Below, piece by piece: positions 41,548 to 51,270 of a DNA stretch of 64,000 nt. The notes below the pieces were generated by a model. It saw nothing but the letters and a program-made list of their open reading frames with translations. It was not told where the DNA came from and did no database searches. How positions within the stretch are numbered: the first letter of the stretch is position 1; each line of letters begins with the position of its first letter. Source of the DNA: Levilinea saccharolytica (GTDB lineage: Bacteria > Chloroflexota > Anaerolineae > Anaerolineales > Anaerolineaceae); the NCBI RefSeq assembly GCF_001306035.1, contig NZ_LGCM01000039.1, forward strand, positions 179,191 through 243,190, in the 5' to 3' direction. The position numbers and the translations under genes were made by a program.

Positions 41548-43084
41548 GCTCTTTCTCCCGCAGCCGCCGGTACAGCCCCTTGCCCGCGTCCCACAGCAGG
41601 CCGCTGCCCAGCACCACTGCGCTCAGCACGCTGATCATCAACACGTTCTGCCAGAAGGGCAGGCGTTTCCACAGGTGGAAATAGCGGCTGAAATACCAGT
41701 TGGTAAAGTAGCCCAGAAAGATGATTTCCACCAGCAGCCAGCGCACCAACCACCAATCGCGCCGATCCCAGGCGCGCAGCACCCCCCAACCCGCCAGCAG
41801 GGCCATGAAGGGGATGAAGGTCACGCGGTAGCGCGGGTTATCCCACAAATCGCCACCCGCGCGGATGGAGCTGATCAGCAGCCACACCAGCACAAAGCCC
41901 GCCGTCCACAGCAAAATGCGTTTTTCCTCCGGCGCGGCTTTCCACACCGTGAAGAAGGCATACAGCAGCAGCGGCGCCAACGCATACCAGCCCGCCGCGC
42001 GGAAAATGGCGATGACCTTCCAGATGAGGATGGCGTCATCCGCGATGGCCGCCGGAAGCACCGGCTGGGCCAGCCCATAGGCCGCCAGAATGGGCAGGCG
42101 GAACTGCTCCCCGGCCTCTTGAATGATCTTGACCACCCAACCCTGAGCCGCCTCGGTGCGGTTGGCGTCCCATAAGAAAGCGTCGCGCAGCCAATCCCAG
42201 CCAAAATAAGCCACGCCCACCCCGCCCACCAGCAAGGCCAACGCCCCGCCCCAGGCCCAGGCGCGCGAGCGCGGCGCCAGGTGTTCGGCCCAGAACCACA
42301 CCACCAACACCCCCGCCACCGCCACCGCCACGCGCGAAGATACCAACAGCATCCCCGCCAGGCTGAGCACCAGCCCCGCCCGCGCCGCCCACTTATCCTT
42401 AAAATAGGCCAGCACCCCCCACAAGGCGATGCCCGTCAGGCCGATCAAGAAGGGCTCGCGCATTTGTGAGCTGCCAAAGAGGATGCTGTCGGGGTACAGC
42501 ACCATGATCCAGCCCGCCAGCGTGGCCAGGCGTTCGTTAAAGCGGAAGCGCACCCCGCGCCAGAAAAAGGCCGTCCCCAAGGCCGTGGTGAAAGCGCCCA
42601 AGATCAGGATCAAAAACGGGCGCTGCACATCCGGGCTGAGGTAGCGGTACACAAAAGCGCTCGTTGCCAGCAAGCCGCCGTATTGATCGGTCTTGAATTC
42701 TTCCGCAAAGGATTTAAGCAGCGGCTCCTGAGCCTTAACAATATCCCAGGCCTGGTTATCGCGCCGAAAAGCATCGTAAAACAAATAGCCGCGGTTTTGG
42801 GTGAGGGTGTCGTAGCCGTACTCCGGCAGCAGCTCCATCACCAGCACGCCCACGCCCAAACGAAGGAAGAAAGCCAGCGCCACCATCCAGGCCAGCGTGC
42901 GGCCGGCGCCCGCTTTTTGCCAGGCAAAGATCAACCCCCAAAGACTCAAGCTTAATAACAGCGTTGAAGACAGCCACCCGATCCAGAAATTCCCGGCAGG
43001 CCCCAACGCCGTGAGCACCGCGCCCAAAACGGCCCCGCCGCCCAGCGCAGAAAAAAGACGTGTCCGCCCGTTCATCGCGTTCAT
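41525..43084 (-). CDS. Multi-pass membrane protein, candidate GT-C transferase or polysaccharide polymerase
   Basis: This protein of about 519 residues has around 11-12 hydrophobic helices and a periplasmic-type loop after the second or third helix (ELLPEYGYDTLTQNRGYLFYDAFRRDNQAWD) rich in Asp and aromatic residues. SSQMREPFLIGLTGIALW further on is reminiscent of Wzy/EpsG or PMT-like proteins. Two starts are possible, at 43084 (after AGGTGGTG) and at 43075; longer frames extend into the intergenic region. It overlaps the next gene by 23 nt and is the first gene of the leftward polysaccharide block. Confidence 0.65.
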   Translation of the reverse strand: MNAMNGRTRLFSALGGGAVLGAVLTALGPAGNFWIGWLSSTLLLSLSLWGLIFAWQKAGAGRTLAWMVALAFFLRLGVGVLVMELLPEYGYDTLTQNRGYLFYDAFRRDNQAWDIVKAQEPLLKSFAEEFKTDQYGGLLATSAFVYRYLSPDVQRPFLILILGAFTTALGTAFFWRGVRFRFNERLATLAGWIMVLYPDSILFGSSQMREPFLIGLTGIALWGVLAYFKDKWAARAGLVLSLAGMLLVSSRVAVAVAGVLVVWFWAEHLAPRSRAWAWGGALALLVGGVGVAYFGWDWLRDAFLWDANRTEAAQGWVVKIIQEAGEQFRLPILAAYGLAQPVLPAAIADDAILIWKVIAIFRAAGWYALAPLLLYAFFTVWKAAPEEKRILLWTAGFVLVWLLISSIRAGGDLWDNPRYRVTFIPFMALLAGWGVLRAWDRRDWWLVRWLLVEIIFLGYFTNWYFSRYFHLWKRLPFWQNVLMISVLSAVVLGSGLLWDAGKGLYRRLREKEHGHPRAD

Positions 43085-43314
43085 CACCACCTGTGTGGGG
43101 GCCGGCAGTTGGCTTGCACCGGCCCGCGTCTGTATGGAATGTGGATAATTGTACCAGACGAAGCGCCCCACACACGGTGCACCCGCGGCTTGCCTCTAAA
43201 ATTATTATTTTCAAACCAATTTGCAAATCAATTTAATAATGCAATCTCTTGCAAGATCCTATACAATAGAGATGGTTAACCGTTTCTTTTTGGTTTTTCA
43301 CCAGGAAGTTAAAA
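43085..43314. promoter_or_regulatory. Divergent intergenic region between the glycan block and the GGDEF gene
   Basis: This 230-bp AT-rich gap lies between two outward-facing genes and must hold both promoters. TACAAT hexamers occur at 43262-43267 (plus) and, as ATTGTA, at 43148-43153 (minus), each at a plausible distance from its gene. No good -35 was found for either. The P1-P4 box was looked for and is absent, so the first gene of the block is probably controlled differently from the internal promoters. Confidence 0.35.
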
Positions 43315-46300
43315 ATGAAAATGATCCGCGCGTTTGCCTTAGCCCTTTTGGGAGTCTTGACCGTATTAACCGGCAGCATGAGTGAACGCGTGCAGGCTGC
43401 CAGTGCACCCACCAACCCTTACCATCAAAATGTGCGCTTTGAACGCCTGACCGTGGAAGACGGCCTGCCCAACTCCACCGTCTTGTCTGTCCTTCAGGAT
43501 CAGCAAGGATTCATGTGGTTCGCCACCGCCGACGGCGCCGCCCGCTACGACGGCTACACCTTCACCACCTTCCGCCACGACCCCACCAACAAAAACAGCC
43601 TGAGCAACAACAACACCTTTGCCCTCCTTGAAACTCAAGATGGGCTGATCTGGATCGGCACCGACCCCGGCGGGCTGAACGTGTATGACCCCGAAACCGG
43701 CCAGTTCCGCCTGTACCTAAACGAACCCTCCAACCCGAACAGCCTGATCAACGACAGCATCTGGTCGCTGATGGAAGCCCAGGACGGCAGTGTGTGGATC
43801 GGCACGCGCGGCGGCCTCAGCCGCTTGGACCGCAGCACCGAAACCTTCACCAATTTTGCCCCCGACCCCGAAAACCCGCGCGCCCTGGCCGGGGCCGTGG
43901 TGTACCGCATCTATCAAGACAGCGCCGGGACGATTTGGGTCGCCACCCGCAACGGCCTGCAGCGCTACCACCCCGAAAGCGGTGATTTCACCTTGTATGC
44001 CCACGACGACAAGGACCCCGACAGCCTGAGCAGCAGCAATGTGTGGGCCATGCTCGAAGACAGCCAGGGCAATTTTTGGGTGGGAACCCGCGGCGGCGGC
44101 CTGAACCTCTTGGACCGCGCCACCGGCAAGGCCGCTGCCTTCAAACACGATCCCAACGACCCCACCAGCCTCAGCGATAACAACCTGTGGAATATCTTTG
44201 AAGATTCGCACGGCAACCTGTGGGTCACCACTGAAAACGGCGGCATCAACCTGTTTGACCCGCAAACCGGAACGTCCCGCGCCTTTAAAAACAACCCCAA
44301 CGACCCCTCTACCCTGAGCAACAACGACGTGTTTTGGGTCACCGAAGACCGCTCCGGTGTTTTGTGGTTCACCAACCGCTACGGCGGGGTTAACAAGCTC
44401 TATCCCTCCCTGTGGCGTTTCGGCCTGTACCGCACCATCCCCGGCGACCCCAACACACTGAATTCCAACAATATCTACAGCATTCTGGCCGAAGAGGACG
44501 GCGTGATCTGGATTGGCACGTTTGGCGGCGGCCTCAACCGCTTTGACCGAAAAACCGGCACGATGACCGTCTATCAAAACGACCCCAACGACCCCACCAG
44601 CCTGAGCAACAACAAAATCTATTACATCTTCCGGGATGAACAGGGGGTGCTGTGGGTGTCCACCTCGGGCGGCGGGCTGAACCGTATGGATCCGCAGACC
44701 GGCCAGTTCACCGCCTTTAAGTACTCCGCTGACAAGCCCAACGTCATCGGCAGCAGCTTTACCACCACGATTGAATCGGCGGGCAGCGGCCGCCTGTGGG
44801 TGGGAACCCTGGGCTACGGCCTGGACCTCTTTAACACCCGCACGGGCGAGATGGATAAGGAATACTTCCACGATCCTGAAAACCCCAACAGCCTGAGCGA
44901 AGACACGGTCTACGATCTGGCGGTGGATTCTGAGGGGAATGTGTGGATCGCCACCGCCCGCGGGGGCGTGAATTGGCTCAACCCCAAAACCGACACCTTC
45001 GGCCACTACCGCCACAACGCCGATGACCCCACCAGCCTGCTCAGCGACACCGTGTATTCGCTGTATCTGGACGAAACCAACGGCGTGCTGTGGGCTGGAA
45101 CCACGGACGGCCTGAGCGGCCTGGACCTTGCCGAGCACACCTGGCAGAATTACACCACCCGCGACGGCCTGCCCAGCGATTCGATCATGGCGATTGAACC
45201 CGGGGTGGAAGGCGAGTTGTGGATCAGCACGGGCAAAGGCATCAGCCGGTTTAAGATGGCCGAAAAGAGCTTCACCAATTACGATTCGCGCGACGGCCTG
45301 CAAGGCGACCAGTTTGAGATCGCCAGCTCGCGGCGCGGCCCCGACGGTGAGCTTTTCTTCGGCGGTCCCAACGGCGTCACCTTTTTCTACCCGGATCAAA
45401 TCCAAACCAACCCCTACCTGCCGCCGGTGGTGTTCACCGATTTTCAGTTATTCAACCAATCGGTGCCCGCGGGAAGCAAGATGCTGGCCAAGCCCATCGA
45501 ACGCACCGACCAGATCCAGCTCACCTACGACCAGTCCGTGTTCACCCTCAAATTTGCCGCGCTCAGCTATCAGCATTCCGCCAAGAACCTGTACCAATAC
45601 AAAATGGAGGGCTTCGATAAAGACTGGTCGCCGCCGCGCAGTAAGCAGGATGTCACCTACACCAACCTGCCCCCTGGAACCTATACCTTTCGCGTGCGCG
45701 CCGCCAACAGCGACGGCCTGTGGAATCAGGACGCCGCCAGCATCCTCGTCATCAAAATCCTGCCGCCGTGGTGGTCCACCTGGTGGTTCCGCATTCTGGC
45801 CCTGCTGCTCATCGGCCTGATCGTTTTCGGCGGCATCCAAATGCGCATCAACCGCATCCGCAGCATTAACCGCGAGTTGGAACAGCGCGTGGTGGAGCGC
45901 ACCCAAGAATTGGAGCAAGCCCAGACGCAGTTGTATCAGGTCAACGAGGAACTCAAAACCCAGTTGGCCGCCGTGACCCTGCTGGAAAAGAACGTGCGCG
46001 AGTTGGCTATTCATGATTCGCTGACCGGCCTGTACAACCGTCATCACCTGAGCGAACGTCTGGAGATTGAATACAGCCGCGCTCACCGCGAAAACCATCC
46101 CATCGCCTTCCTGCTGATGGATATTGACCACTTTAAGGATGTCAACGACACCTTCGGCCATCAGGCCGGAGACCAGGCGCTCAAAGCGGTGGCCGATGTG
46201 ATCACCCACCACACCCGCCCCACCGACATCGCCTGCCGTTACGGCGGCGAGGAGTTCATGGTCATCCTGCCGGGTGTAGACCTGGAAGCTGCCCTGCACC

Positions 46301-46512
46301 GCGCCGAGGAACTGCGCGAAAGCATTCAGAACCTGGAAATTCGCTACCAGGATCAGATCATCCGCGTCACCCTGTCCATTGGCGTGGCGGTGTACCCGCA
46401 GCACGGCCCCAGCAGTGACGAAATCCTCTCGCATGTGGATGCCGCTCTGTACCAAGCCAAGCATGTGGGCCGCAACAGCGTCATCGCCTACGCGCCCACG
46501 CCCGCGGATTGA
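43315..46512 (+). CDS. Sensor diguanylate cyclase: two beta-propellers, Y_Y_Y domain, TM helix, GGDEF
   Basis: This 1065-residue membrane-bound enzyme makes cyclic di-GMP. A signal sequence (1-29) is followed by about 14 propeller blades of the two-component-regulator type (LLETQDGLIWIGTDPGGLNVYD and variants, to about 730), an Ig-like Y_Y_Y domain (to about 815), one transmembrane helix (about 823-845), a coiled coil (ELEQRVVERTQELEQAQ) and a GGDEF domain from about 900. The active site is GGEEF at 977-981, and an intact inhibitory site RxxD (RPTD) lies at 968-971. The propellers probably sense an external carbohydrate. It is divergent from the polysaccharide block. AGGAAG precedes the ATG. 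Confidence 0.93.
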   Translation: MKMIRAFALALLGVLTVLTGSMSERVQAASAPTNPYHQNVRFERLTVEDGLPNSTVLSVLQDQQGFMWFATADGAARYDGYTFTTFRHDPTNKNSLSNNNTFALLETQDGLIWIGTDPGGLNVYDPETGQFRLYLNEPSNPNSLINDSIWSLMEAQDGSVWIGTRGGLSRLDRSTETFTNFAPDPENPRALAGAVVYRIYQDSAGTIWVATRNGLQRYHPESGDFTLYAHDDKDPDSLSSSNVWAMLEDSQGNFWVGTRGGGLNLLDRATGKAAAFKHDPNDPTSLSDNNLWNIFEDSHGNLWVTTENGGINLFDPQTGTSRAFKNNPNDPSTLSNNDVFWVTEDRSGVLWFTNRYGGVNKLYPSLWRFGLYRTIPGDPNTLNSNNIYSILAEEDGVIWIGTFGGGLNRFDRKTGTMTVYQNDPNDPTSLSNNKIYYIFRDEQGVLWVSTSGGGLNRMDPQTGQFTAFKYSADKPNVIGSSFTTTIESAGSGRLWVGTLGYGLDLFNTRTGEMDKEYFHDPENPNSLSEDTVYDLAVDSEGNVWIATARGGVNWLNPKTDTFGHYRHNADDPTSLLSDTVYSLYLDETNGVLWAGTTDGLSGLDLAEHTWQNYTTRDGLPSDSIMAIEPGVEGELWISTGKGISRFKMAEKSFTNYDSRDGLQGDQFEIASSRRGPDGELFFGGPNGVTFFYPDQIQTNPYLPPVVFTDFQLFNQSVPAGSKMLAKPIERTDQIQLTYDQSVFTLKFAALSYQHSAKNLYQYKMEGFDKDWSPPRSKQDVTYTNLPPGTYTFRVRAANSDGLWNQDAASILVIKILPPWWSTWWFRILALLLIGLIVFGGIQMRINRIRSINRELEQRVVERTQELEQAQTQLYQVNEELKTQLAAVTLLEKNVRELAIHDSLTGLYNRHHLSERLEIEYSRAHRENHPIAFLLMDIDHFKDVNDTFGHQAGDQALKAVADVITHHTRPTDIACRYGGEEFMVILPGVDLEAALHRAEELRESIQNLEIRYQDQIIRVTLSIGVAVYPQHGPSSDEILSHVDAALYQAKHVGRNSVIAYAPTPAD

Positions 46513-46544
46513 GCCGCAGGGGATCTGTACCTGCTTAAACGCGA

Positions 46545-46588
46545 AGCGGCTGCCGGAAATCGTTCGGCAGCCGCTGTTGTTGTTTTGT
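46545..46588 (+). terminator. Rho-independent terminator of the GGDEF gene
   Basis: An 11-bp perfect stem (AGCGGCTGCCG at 46545-46555 with CGGCAGCCGCT at 46565-46575) and a 9-nt loop are followed by GTTGTTGTTTTGT. It lies 33 bp after the stop and ends the single-gene transcript before the convergent small gene. Confidence 0.88.
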
Positions 46589-46599
46589 CAGCAAGAGGA

Positions 46600-46908
46600 T
46601 CAGCTTTTCTTCTGATTCCAAACCACCGGCTCCGTGGACAGATCAATAGCAGCCTGAAGGGCTTCCTCCAGGCTGCCGCACACCCAATCATTCTCAACCT
46701 GCCATTCGATATCGCAGGAAAATTTGTAGAACTGGTTTTCCCCTGGGTAGCGGCAAATTGCAAACCCATGAATGGGTTTATAGGGCGTTCCGCCGCTGTA
46801 TTCCATGATAAAAAACGGCTTTTGGGGATCAAACGCCCACAAAAGCACCTCCGCCCCGTCCAGTTCGTCGGGCGGCTCGAGGGTGCCGTGGTTGGGTAAA
46901 GTCGTCAT
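46600..46908 (-). CDS. Small hypothetical protein (102 aa)
   Basis: This 102-residue acidic, aromatic-rich soluble protein (MTTLPNHGTLEPPDELDG...) was not recognised. It contains VLLWAFDPQKPFFIMEYSGG, FAICRYPGENQFYKFSC and ends in DLSTEPVVWNQKKS. It looks like a small single-domain beta-rich protein rather than noise, because the codon pattern follows the genome's third-position GC preference and it fills a gap cleanly between a terminator and the dtd gene. It has no signal peptide or membrane helix. Confidence 0.6.
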   Translation of the reverse strand: MTTLPNHGTLEPPDELDGAEVLLWAFDPQKPFFIMEYSGGTPYKPIHGFAICRYPGENQFYKFSCDIEWQVENDWVCGSLEEALQAAIDLSTEPVVWNQKKS

Positions 46909-46960
46909 AGGGCCAACTTCTTTCAGGGATTAACGATTTTCTGTTCTCTCTACGCCCCTG

Positions 46961-47398
46961 CTACATCTCCAACCAGATGGTCACCGGCCCGTCGTTGGCC
47001 AGCTCCACCTGCATGTGCGCCCCAAACACCCCTGTGGGCGCGCGCACGCCCATCTCGCGCAGCAAATCCGCAAAAAAATCCACCAGCGGGCGGGCCTGAT
47101 CGGGCAGCGCCGCGCCGGTGAAGGACGGCCGGTTGCCTTTGCGCGTGTCAGCGTACAGGGTGAACTGCGAAACCACCAGCGCCTCACCGCCCGTATCCAG
47201 CAGGGAGCGGTTAATCTTGCCCTGGTCGTCTTCAAAAATGCGCAGCATGGCGATTTTTCGCGCCATCTGCCGGGCGGTCTCCTGGGTGTCCTGGGGGCCG
47301 ACCCCCAGCAAAATCACCAGGCCAGGGCCAATCTTGCCCACCACCTGCCCATCCACGCTCACCTGCCCCCAGCGGGCCCGTTGAATCACCGCGCGCAT
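46961..47398 (-). CDS. dtd: D-aminoacyl-tRNA deacylase
   Basis: This 145-residue protein removes D-amino acids (and glycine) wrongly attached to tRNA. The hallmark [17 protein letters not shown] and the C-terminal [11 protein letters not shown] (the GP cis-proline motif) are both present, as is [15 protein letters not shown]. The length is typical. The start [10 protein letters not shown] at 47398 is the universal DTD N-terminus; the frame stays open upstream into the zinc-ribbon gene but is not conserved. It follows that gene by 4 bp. Confidence 0.95.
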   Translation of the reverse strand: MRAVIQRARWGQVSVDGQVVGKIGPGLVILLGVGPQDTQETARQMARKIAMLRIFEDDQGKINRSLLDTGGEALVVSQFTLYADTRKGNRPSFTGAALPDQARPLVDFFADLLREMGVRAPTGVFGAHMQVELANDGPVTIWLEM

Positions 47399-47402
47399 CG
47401 CC

Positions 47403-48317
47403 CTAGCCCTCCATGCGCAGCCGCGAACCGCAGGTGCGGCAGAAGGCGTCGCCGGGTTTGGCCTGCTTGCCGCATTGGTGGCAGTATACCGGTTCTTCTC
47501 CAGGGGCAGCCTCACGCCGCGCATGGCGCAGCCGCCGCCCCTGGCGCGCCGCGGAGGTGCGCCCCGCCACCCAATACCAGGCCAGCCCGCCGACAATGAG
47601 CACCCCACCGGCCGCCGCCAACACCCAGGGTAAGGCCTGCGTCAGGCCGGTTTTGCCCTCGGTGTTCTGGTTAATGGGCGCCACAGGCATGACCAGCTGC
47701 AAATTGGCGCTCAATTGCTTGTCCGTTTTGTTGTATTGCGAAGACACGCGAAAAGGATTGCCCGCCTGCACCTTGCCCACCACAGAAGTGTAATAGGTCA
47801 GCCCGTCCTGTCCCTGGCGGCCGCTGCCCATCTCTGGCTGAAGGCGCATCTCAGTGGCGTTCACCGGCTGCTGAATCTGCACTGTGAGGGTGCGCACGGT
47901 GTAATCAGCCGGCCATTCAAAGGTGAAAGCGTGTTCCACCTCGCCGCGCGTCAGGCGCGGGTCGTAATATTCCAGCTGTACTTCCTGCGAAGCGGTGGTA
48001 AAGCTCACCCAGGTCCACTCGCCGTCTGGGCGGGTTTCAAAATCCAGGGTGTAGAGCACGCCGTCCATATCCTGGCTGGCAACATTGAAGGGTTCGCCCG
48101 CCTCACGGGGGATGCGCAGGGATACGCGCGCGGGCAGGCTGGCTTCGGGGGAGAGGGTCATGCGGTAGATGACCAACAGGCTGGGGCGGTCGTATTCGGG
48201 CCAAAGATCGATCAGCACGCGGTCCATTTCCAGCTCCGCCTGGGCCGCGCTGTGAACGGCGCTTTGGGGAACGATCAACCATACAACCAGCAGAAGCCAC
48301 CCAATCCAGCGTTTCAT
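47403..48317 (-). CDS. Membrane-anchored exported protein with C-terminal zinc ribbon
   Basis: This 304-residue protein has an N-terminal signal sequence ([27 protein letters not shown]), an extracytoplasmic beta-rich domain of about 190 residues, one membrane helix ([24 protein letters not shown]) and a cytoplasmic zinc ribbon [32 protein letters not shown] lies just before the ATG at 48317. The domain order suggests a sensor or envelope assembly factor. No function is known to me for this layout. Confidence 0.75.
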   Translation of the reverse strand: MKRWIGWLLLVVWLIVPQSAVHSAAQAELEMDRVLIDLWPEYDRPSLLVIYRMTLSPEASLPARVSLRIPREAGEPFNVASQDMDGVLYTLDFETRPDGEWTWVSFTTASQEVQLEYYDPRLTRGEVEHAFTFEWPADYTVRTLTVQIQQPVNATEMRLQPEMGSGRQGQDGLTYYTSVVGKVQAGNPFRVSSQYNKTDKQLSANLQLVMPVAPINQNTEGKTGLTQALPWVLAAAGGVLIVGGLAWYWVAGRTSAARQGRRLRHARREAAPGEEPVYCHQCGKQAKPGDAFCRTCGSRLRMEG

Positions 48318-48390
48318 GCCGCCTTCCTCCTCCATCCTCATGCCCGCCGCGCGGGTGTGTGGGATGAATCTTACCATAATTGTCATCGAA

Positions 48391-48414
48391 ACAAAAACCG
48401 CCCGTGTGGGGCGG
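48391..48414 (-). terminator. Rho-independent terminator of the DUF951-tsaE-tsaB-rimI unit
   Basis: On the minus strand CCGCCC and GGGCGG form a 6-bp GC stem around a 5-nt loop, followed by TTTTTGTTT. It lies 27 bp after the rimI stop and closes the operon that starts at 51457. Confidence 0.8.
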
Positions 48415-48441
48415 CAGGGTAAAGCGCATTGAAAACTGAGG

Positions 48442-48936
48442 TCACTCTTCCAGCAGGCGCTGCAAAGCGGCGGGATCCAGGCGGTAGAGTGACATTTGCA
48501 GGGCGTCTTCCTGGTTATCCTTATAGTAGCGGCGGCGCACCCCTTCTACGATGTAACCAAAGCGCTGGTACAGGGTCTGGGCGGCGGTGTTGCTGGCGCG
48601 CACCTCCAAAAACGAACGCGTCACCCCCTCTTGAGCCGCCGAAAGCAAGGCAGCAGCCAGCAGCTTGCGTCCCACCCCCAGCCGCCGGTAGGCCTCCGAC
48701 ACAGCCACGGTGGCGATGTGGCCCTCATCCAGAATTTTCCACAGCACCAGCAGCCCGGCGATGGCGGGCTGGCCCGCCGCATCGGTCACTTCGGCCACCC
48801 ACAGGCGGCTGTTGGGGTTCTCGTTCAGCTCAAATTGAAATGAACGCGCCGGCCAGGGCAGGCTGAAGGAAGCCTGATCAATGGCCACCACCGCCTGCAA
48901 ATCCTCGGCGCGCATCCGGCGAAGGGTCACGTTCAC
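48442..48936 (-). CDS. rimI: Ribosomal protein S18 alanine N-acetyltransferase-like GNAT protein
   Basis: This 164-residue GNAT acetyltransferase has the acetyl-CoA loop RRLGVGRKLLAAAL and the strand-5/helix pattern EVRASNTAAQTLYQRFGYIVEGVRRRYY, matching RimI. The start is the GTG at 48936 with GGTGGAG 8 nt upstream, giving the usual RimI opening VNVTLRRM. Its place directly after tsaE and tsaB is the classic arrangement in bacteria. RimI acetylates the N-terminus of S18; some homologues acetylate other proteins. Confidence 0.88.
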   Translation of the reverse strand: MNVTLRRMRAEDLQAVVAIDQASFSLPWPARSFQFELNENPNSRLWVAEVTDAAGQPAIAGLLVLWKILDEGHIATVAVSEAYRRLGVGRKLLAAALLSAAQEGVTRSFLEVRASNTAAQTLYQRFGYIVEGVRRRYYKDNQEDALQMSLYRLDPAALQRLLEE

Positions 48937-48950
48937 AGGCCGCGCTCCAC

Positions 48951-49619
48951 CTAGCTCAGCCCCACGCCCGCCACATGCAGGTAAATGGGGGAAAGCCCCA
49001 CCACCTCGTCCGTCTGGCCGCTCTGCCAGCGGTTCCAGGCCAGCTCGGCCAGGTACGAGGGGCGGCGCAGACCCTGGGCAGGGGAGGCCAATGTCACCTG
49101 CTTGTGACGGCGCAGCGCCTGGCGAGTTTCGGCGGTCAGCTCGCCGCATACCGTCACCGTCTGCTCATCCAGCTCGGCTTCCAGCTCGGCCAGGGTGGCG
49201 CCGTGGGCTTCGCCCTGCGCCTCCCAGCGCGCACCGCCAGGGGTATACCAGCCCACCGCCATGCGGCTGCGCCCGGCCTGCAGCACGCACACCAGGGGTG
49301 AGCGCGCCAGGGGTTGAGCCGCGGCCAGCACGTCCAGGGTGGGGACGCCCACCACGGGCAAATGCAGCCCCAGGGCCATACCCTTCACCAACGCCAGGCC
49401 GATGCGCAGGCTGGTGAAAGAGCCCGGCCCCAAAGCCACGCCCAACGCGCTCAACGCGTCGCTGGCGAGGCCGCAGCGCTTCAGCAGGCTGTCCACCGCC
49501 GGGGCCAGTTCCACCGTGTGGTGGTTGCGCGTCTGCCAGACCATTTCGCCCAAGACGCGGTCGCCGTCATATAACGCCAACCCCATCATCTGGGTGGAAG
49601 TATCCACTGCCATCAGCAT
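48951..49619 (-). CDS. tsaB: tRNA threonylcarbamoyladenosine biosynthesis protein TsaB
   Basis: This 222-residue ASKHA-fold protein partners with TsaD and TsaE in making t6A37 on ANN-reading tRNAs. It has MAVDTSTQMMGLALYDG at the N-terminus, and ALGVALGPGSFTSLRIGLALVKGMA is the TsaB signature. VVGVPTLDVLAAAQ follows as expected. It begins 3 bp after the tsaE stop. The protein is complete, and the initiator could be either of two close ATGs (49619 or 49613). Confidence 0.95.
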   Translation of the reverse strand: MLMAVDTSTQMMGLALYDGDRVLGEMVWQTRNHHTVELAPAVDSLLKRCGLASDALSALGVALGPGSFTSLRIGLALVKGMALGLHLPVVGVPTLDVLAAAQPLARSPLVCVLQAGRSRMAVGWYTPGGARWEAQGEAHGATLAELEAELDEQTVTVCGELTAETRQALRRHKQVTLASPAQGLRRPSYLAELAWNRWQSGQTDEVVGLSPIYLHVAGVGLS

Positions 49620-49622
49620 AAT

Positions 49623-50117
49623 TTAACCTCCAAAAGCGCGGCGGCGAAATTCGGACACCAGCCGCACGTAATGTTCACCCTCCGGCCGAAAAAGCATGGA
49701 ACGCTGCTCATCGGCCACATACTGCATTTCCACCCGCAGGCGCTCGCGCGGCAGGGCGGAATCGATCCGCTCCGGCCATTCCACAATCAGCGCGCCCTGC
49801 TCCTGCATGATCTCCAGATCTAAATCTTCGGCTTCCAGCGCGCTTTGCAGCCGGTACGCATCCAGGTGATAAATGTGCTCCCCGGTCGGGCGGTGATACA
49901 CATTCACCAGCACAAAGGTGGGGCTGGAAACCGCGTTCAAAGAACCCCAGCCCTGGGCGATGCCCTGCACCAGGGTGGTCTTGCCCGCGCCCAGATCCCC
50001 CGACAGGCAGACTACATCCCCCACTTGCAGCAGCGATCCCAGGCGAATGCCCAGGCGGCGGGTCTGTTCGGGGCTGCGGCTGGTGAATTCCAGACTGTTG
50101 GGTTCAAGAATGGGCAT
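49623..50117 (-). CDS. tsaE: tRNA threonylcarbamoyladenosine biosynthesis ATPase TsaE
   Basis: This protein of about 164 residues has Walker A GDLGAGKTT at 40-48 and the TsaE-specific VSSPTFVLVNVYHRPTGEHIYHLDAYRL and IVEWPERID segments. The start at 50117 (MPILEPNS) is favoured because AGGAG lies 6 nt upstream; the ATG 6 bp earlier touches that site. The reading frame overlaps the end of the glycosyltransferase gene. It acts in the cytoplasm with TsaB and TsaD in t6A synthesis. Confidence 0.94.
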   Translation of the reverse strand: MPILEPNSLEFTSRSPEQTRRLGIRLGSLLQVGDVVCLSGDLGAGKTTLVQGIAQGWGSLNAVSSPTFVLVNVYHRPTGEHIYHLDAYRLQSALEAEDLDLEIMQEQGALIVEWPERIDSALPRERLRVEMQYVADEQRSMLFRPEGEHYVRLVSEFRRRAFGG

Positions 50118-51270
50118 GTTCATCTCCTGAGGTCAGTCCCACGCGCTGCGCCAACAAGCGGGCAATCTGGCGGGCGGCCTGGGGACGCGCCAACCGGCGG
50201 CAGGTGGCGGCGGCATCCAGGCGTTCTTGGGGATGCTCCAGCCAGCGCCGCAGCGCGTTCACCACCGAATCGGGTTCCGGCGCCCACACCCCCGCCCCCT
50301 CATCCACCACAAAAGACACGTTGCCGTCCTCCTGCCCAGGCATGCGGCTGTAGAGGATAATGGGCAGCTCAGCGATAAAGGCCTCACAAATCGTGCCGGG
50401 GCCGGCTTTGGTCACCAAAATATCCGCCGCGCGCATAAAATCGGGCATTTCACGCACAAACCCATACACGCGCACGGGCATATTCCATTCGGTGCGCTCC
50501 AACTGCTCTTTCAGCTTGCGGTTGCGCCCGGCGATGATCACCAGAGTGGCGGGCAAATGCGCGGCGTTGATCGCCTCGGCCACGGCGCGCAGCGGCCCCA
50601 TACCCTCACCCCCGCCCACCAGCAGCACGGCCGGGCCGTCCTGCGGCCAGCCTAACCCCGCGCGCAAAGCCGCGCGTTCCCCCACCGGGCGGCAGAAACG
50701 GTCTGCCACCGGCAGGCCCACCACCGCCAGCTTGTTGGGTTCAATGCCCAGCTTCAGCCCGCGTTGGCGGGCGGCCTCGGTGGCTACCACAATTTTTTCA
50801 GCGTGGCGGTCAAACCAGGCGGCGTGGGTGGAGACCATATCCGTGACCACGGTGTAAAAGGGGGTTTTACTGTTGGCCAGCCGCCGCCCCAGCGGGCCGT
50901 TGAACAGGGGATGCACCGAAACCAGCAGATCAGCAGGGTTCTCGCGCACCAGGCGGCTGATGGACAGGCGCACGTAAGGCCACAGGGCGTCATTTAACAT
51001 GCGCGTGCGCTGCTTGCCGTCGCTGACCCGATACCCCAACCCCCACACATCCGGCACGCGCGACAGCGGCGGGTAAATATCCGGCGCCAGGTCTAACGGC
51101 TTGGGCGCATAGGCGCGGAACAAGTCAATCATATCGGCGCGCACCTGCCCAGGGAACTCCAGGTTCAGGGCTTCGATGATGGCTTCCGAAGCGCTGCGGT
51201 GACCGCCTCCGGTATCTGAGAATAAAAAGATGATTCGGGGAGTTTTACGAATCGGGTCCACCAGGCGCAT
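50104..51270 (-). CDS. Diacylglycerol glycosyltransferase (UgtP/MGDG synthase/MurG-like, GT28)
   Basis: This 388-residue GT-B enzyme has [21 protein letters not shown] at the N-terminus (the G-G-G-H acceptor loop of MGDG synthases and UgtP), [17 protein letters not shown] in the middle and a donor site with [16 protein letters not shown] and [22 protein letters not shown]. It probably adds a sugar to diacylglycerol to make membrane glycolipids. It sits in an operon with DUF951 upstream (26-bp overlap) and tsaE downstream (overlap). Confidence 0.85.
   Translation of the reverse strand: MRLVDPIRKTPRIIFLFSDTGGGHRSASEAIIEALNLEFPGQVRADMIDLFRAYAPKPLDLAPDIYPPLSRVPDVWGLGYRVSDGKQRTRMLNDALWPYVRLSISRLVRENPADLLVSVHPLFNGPLGRRLANSKTPFYTVVTDMVSTHAAWFDRHAEKIVVATEAARQRGLKLGIEPNKLAVVGLPVADRFCRPVGERAALRAGLGWPQDGPAVLLVGGGEGMGPLRAVAEAINAAHLPATLVIIAGRNRKLKEQLERTEWNMPVRVYGFVREMPDFMRAADILVTKAGPGTICEAFIAELPIILYSRMPGQEDGNVSFVVDEGAGVWAPEPDSVVNALRRWLEHPQERLDAAATCRRLARPQAARQIARLLAQRVGLTSGDEHAHS

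Noticed and set aside
43230..43267. A consensus -35/-10 pair for the GGDEF gene
   Set aside because: TTGCAA lies only a few bases before TACAAT, too close for a sigma-70 spacer, and no other hexamer fits.
43580..45080. Regularly spaced DNA repeats (coding for DPNDPTSLSNN-like linkers) that resemble a CRISPR array at first glance
   Set aside because: The repeats keep reading frame, vary at third positions and encode propeller blades.
43717..45405. A 562-residue minus-strand open frame opposite the propeller-GGDEF gene
   Set aside because: It is a shadow of the repeated propeller coding sequence; its apparent repeats mirror the blades and it has no ribosome site.
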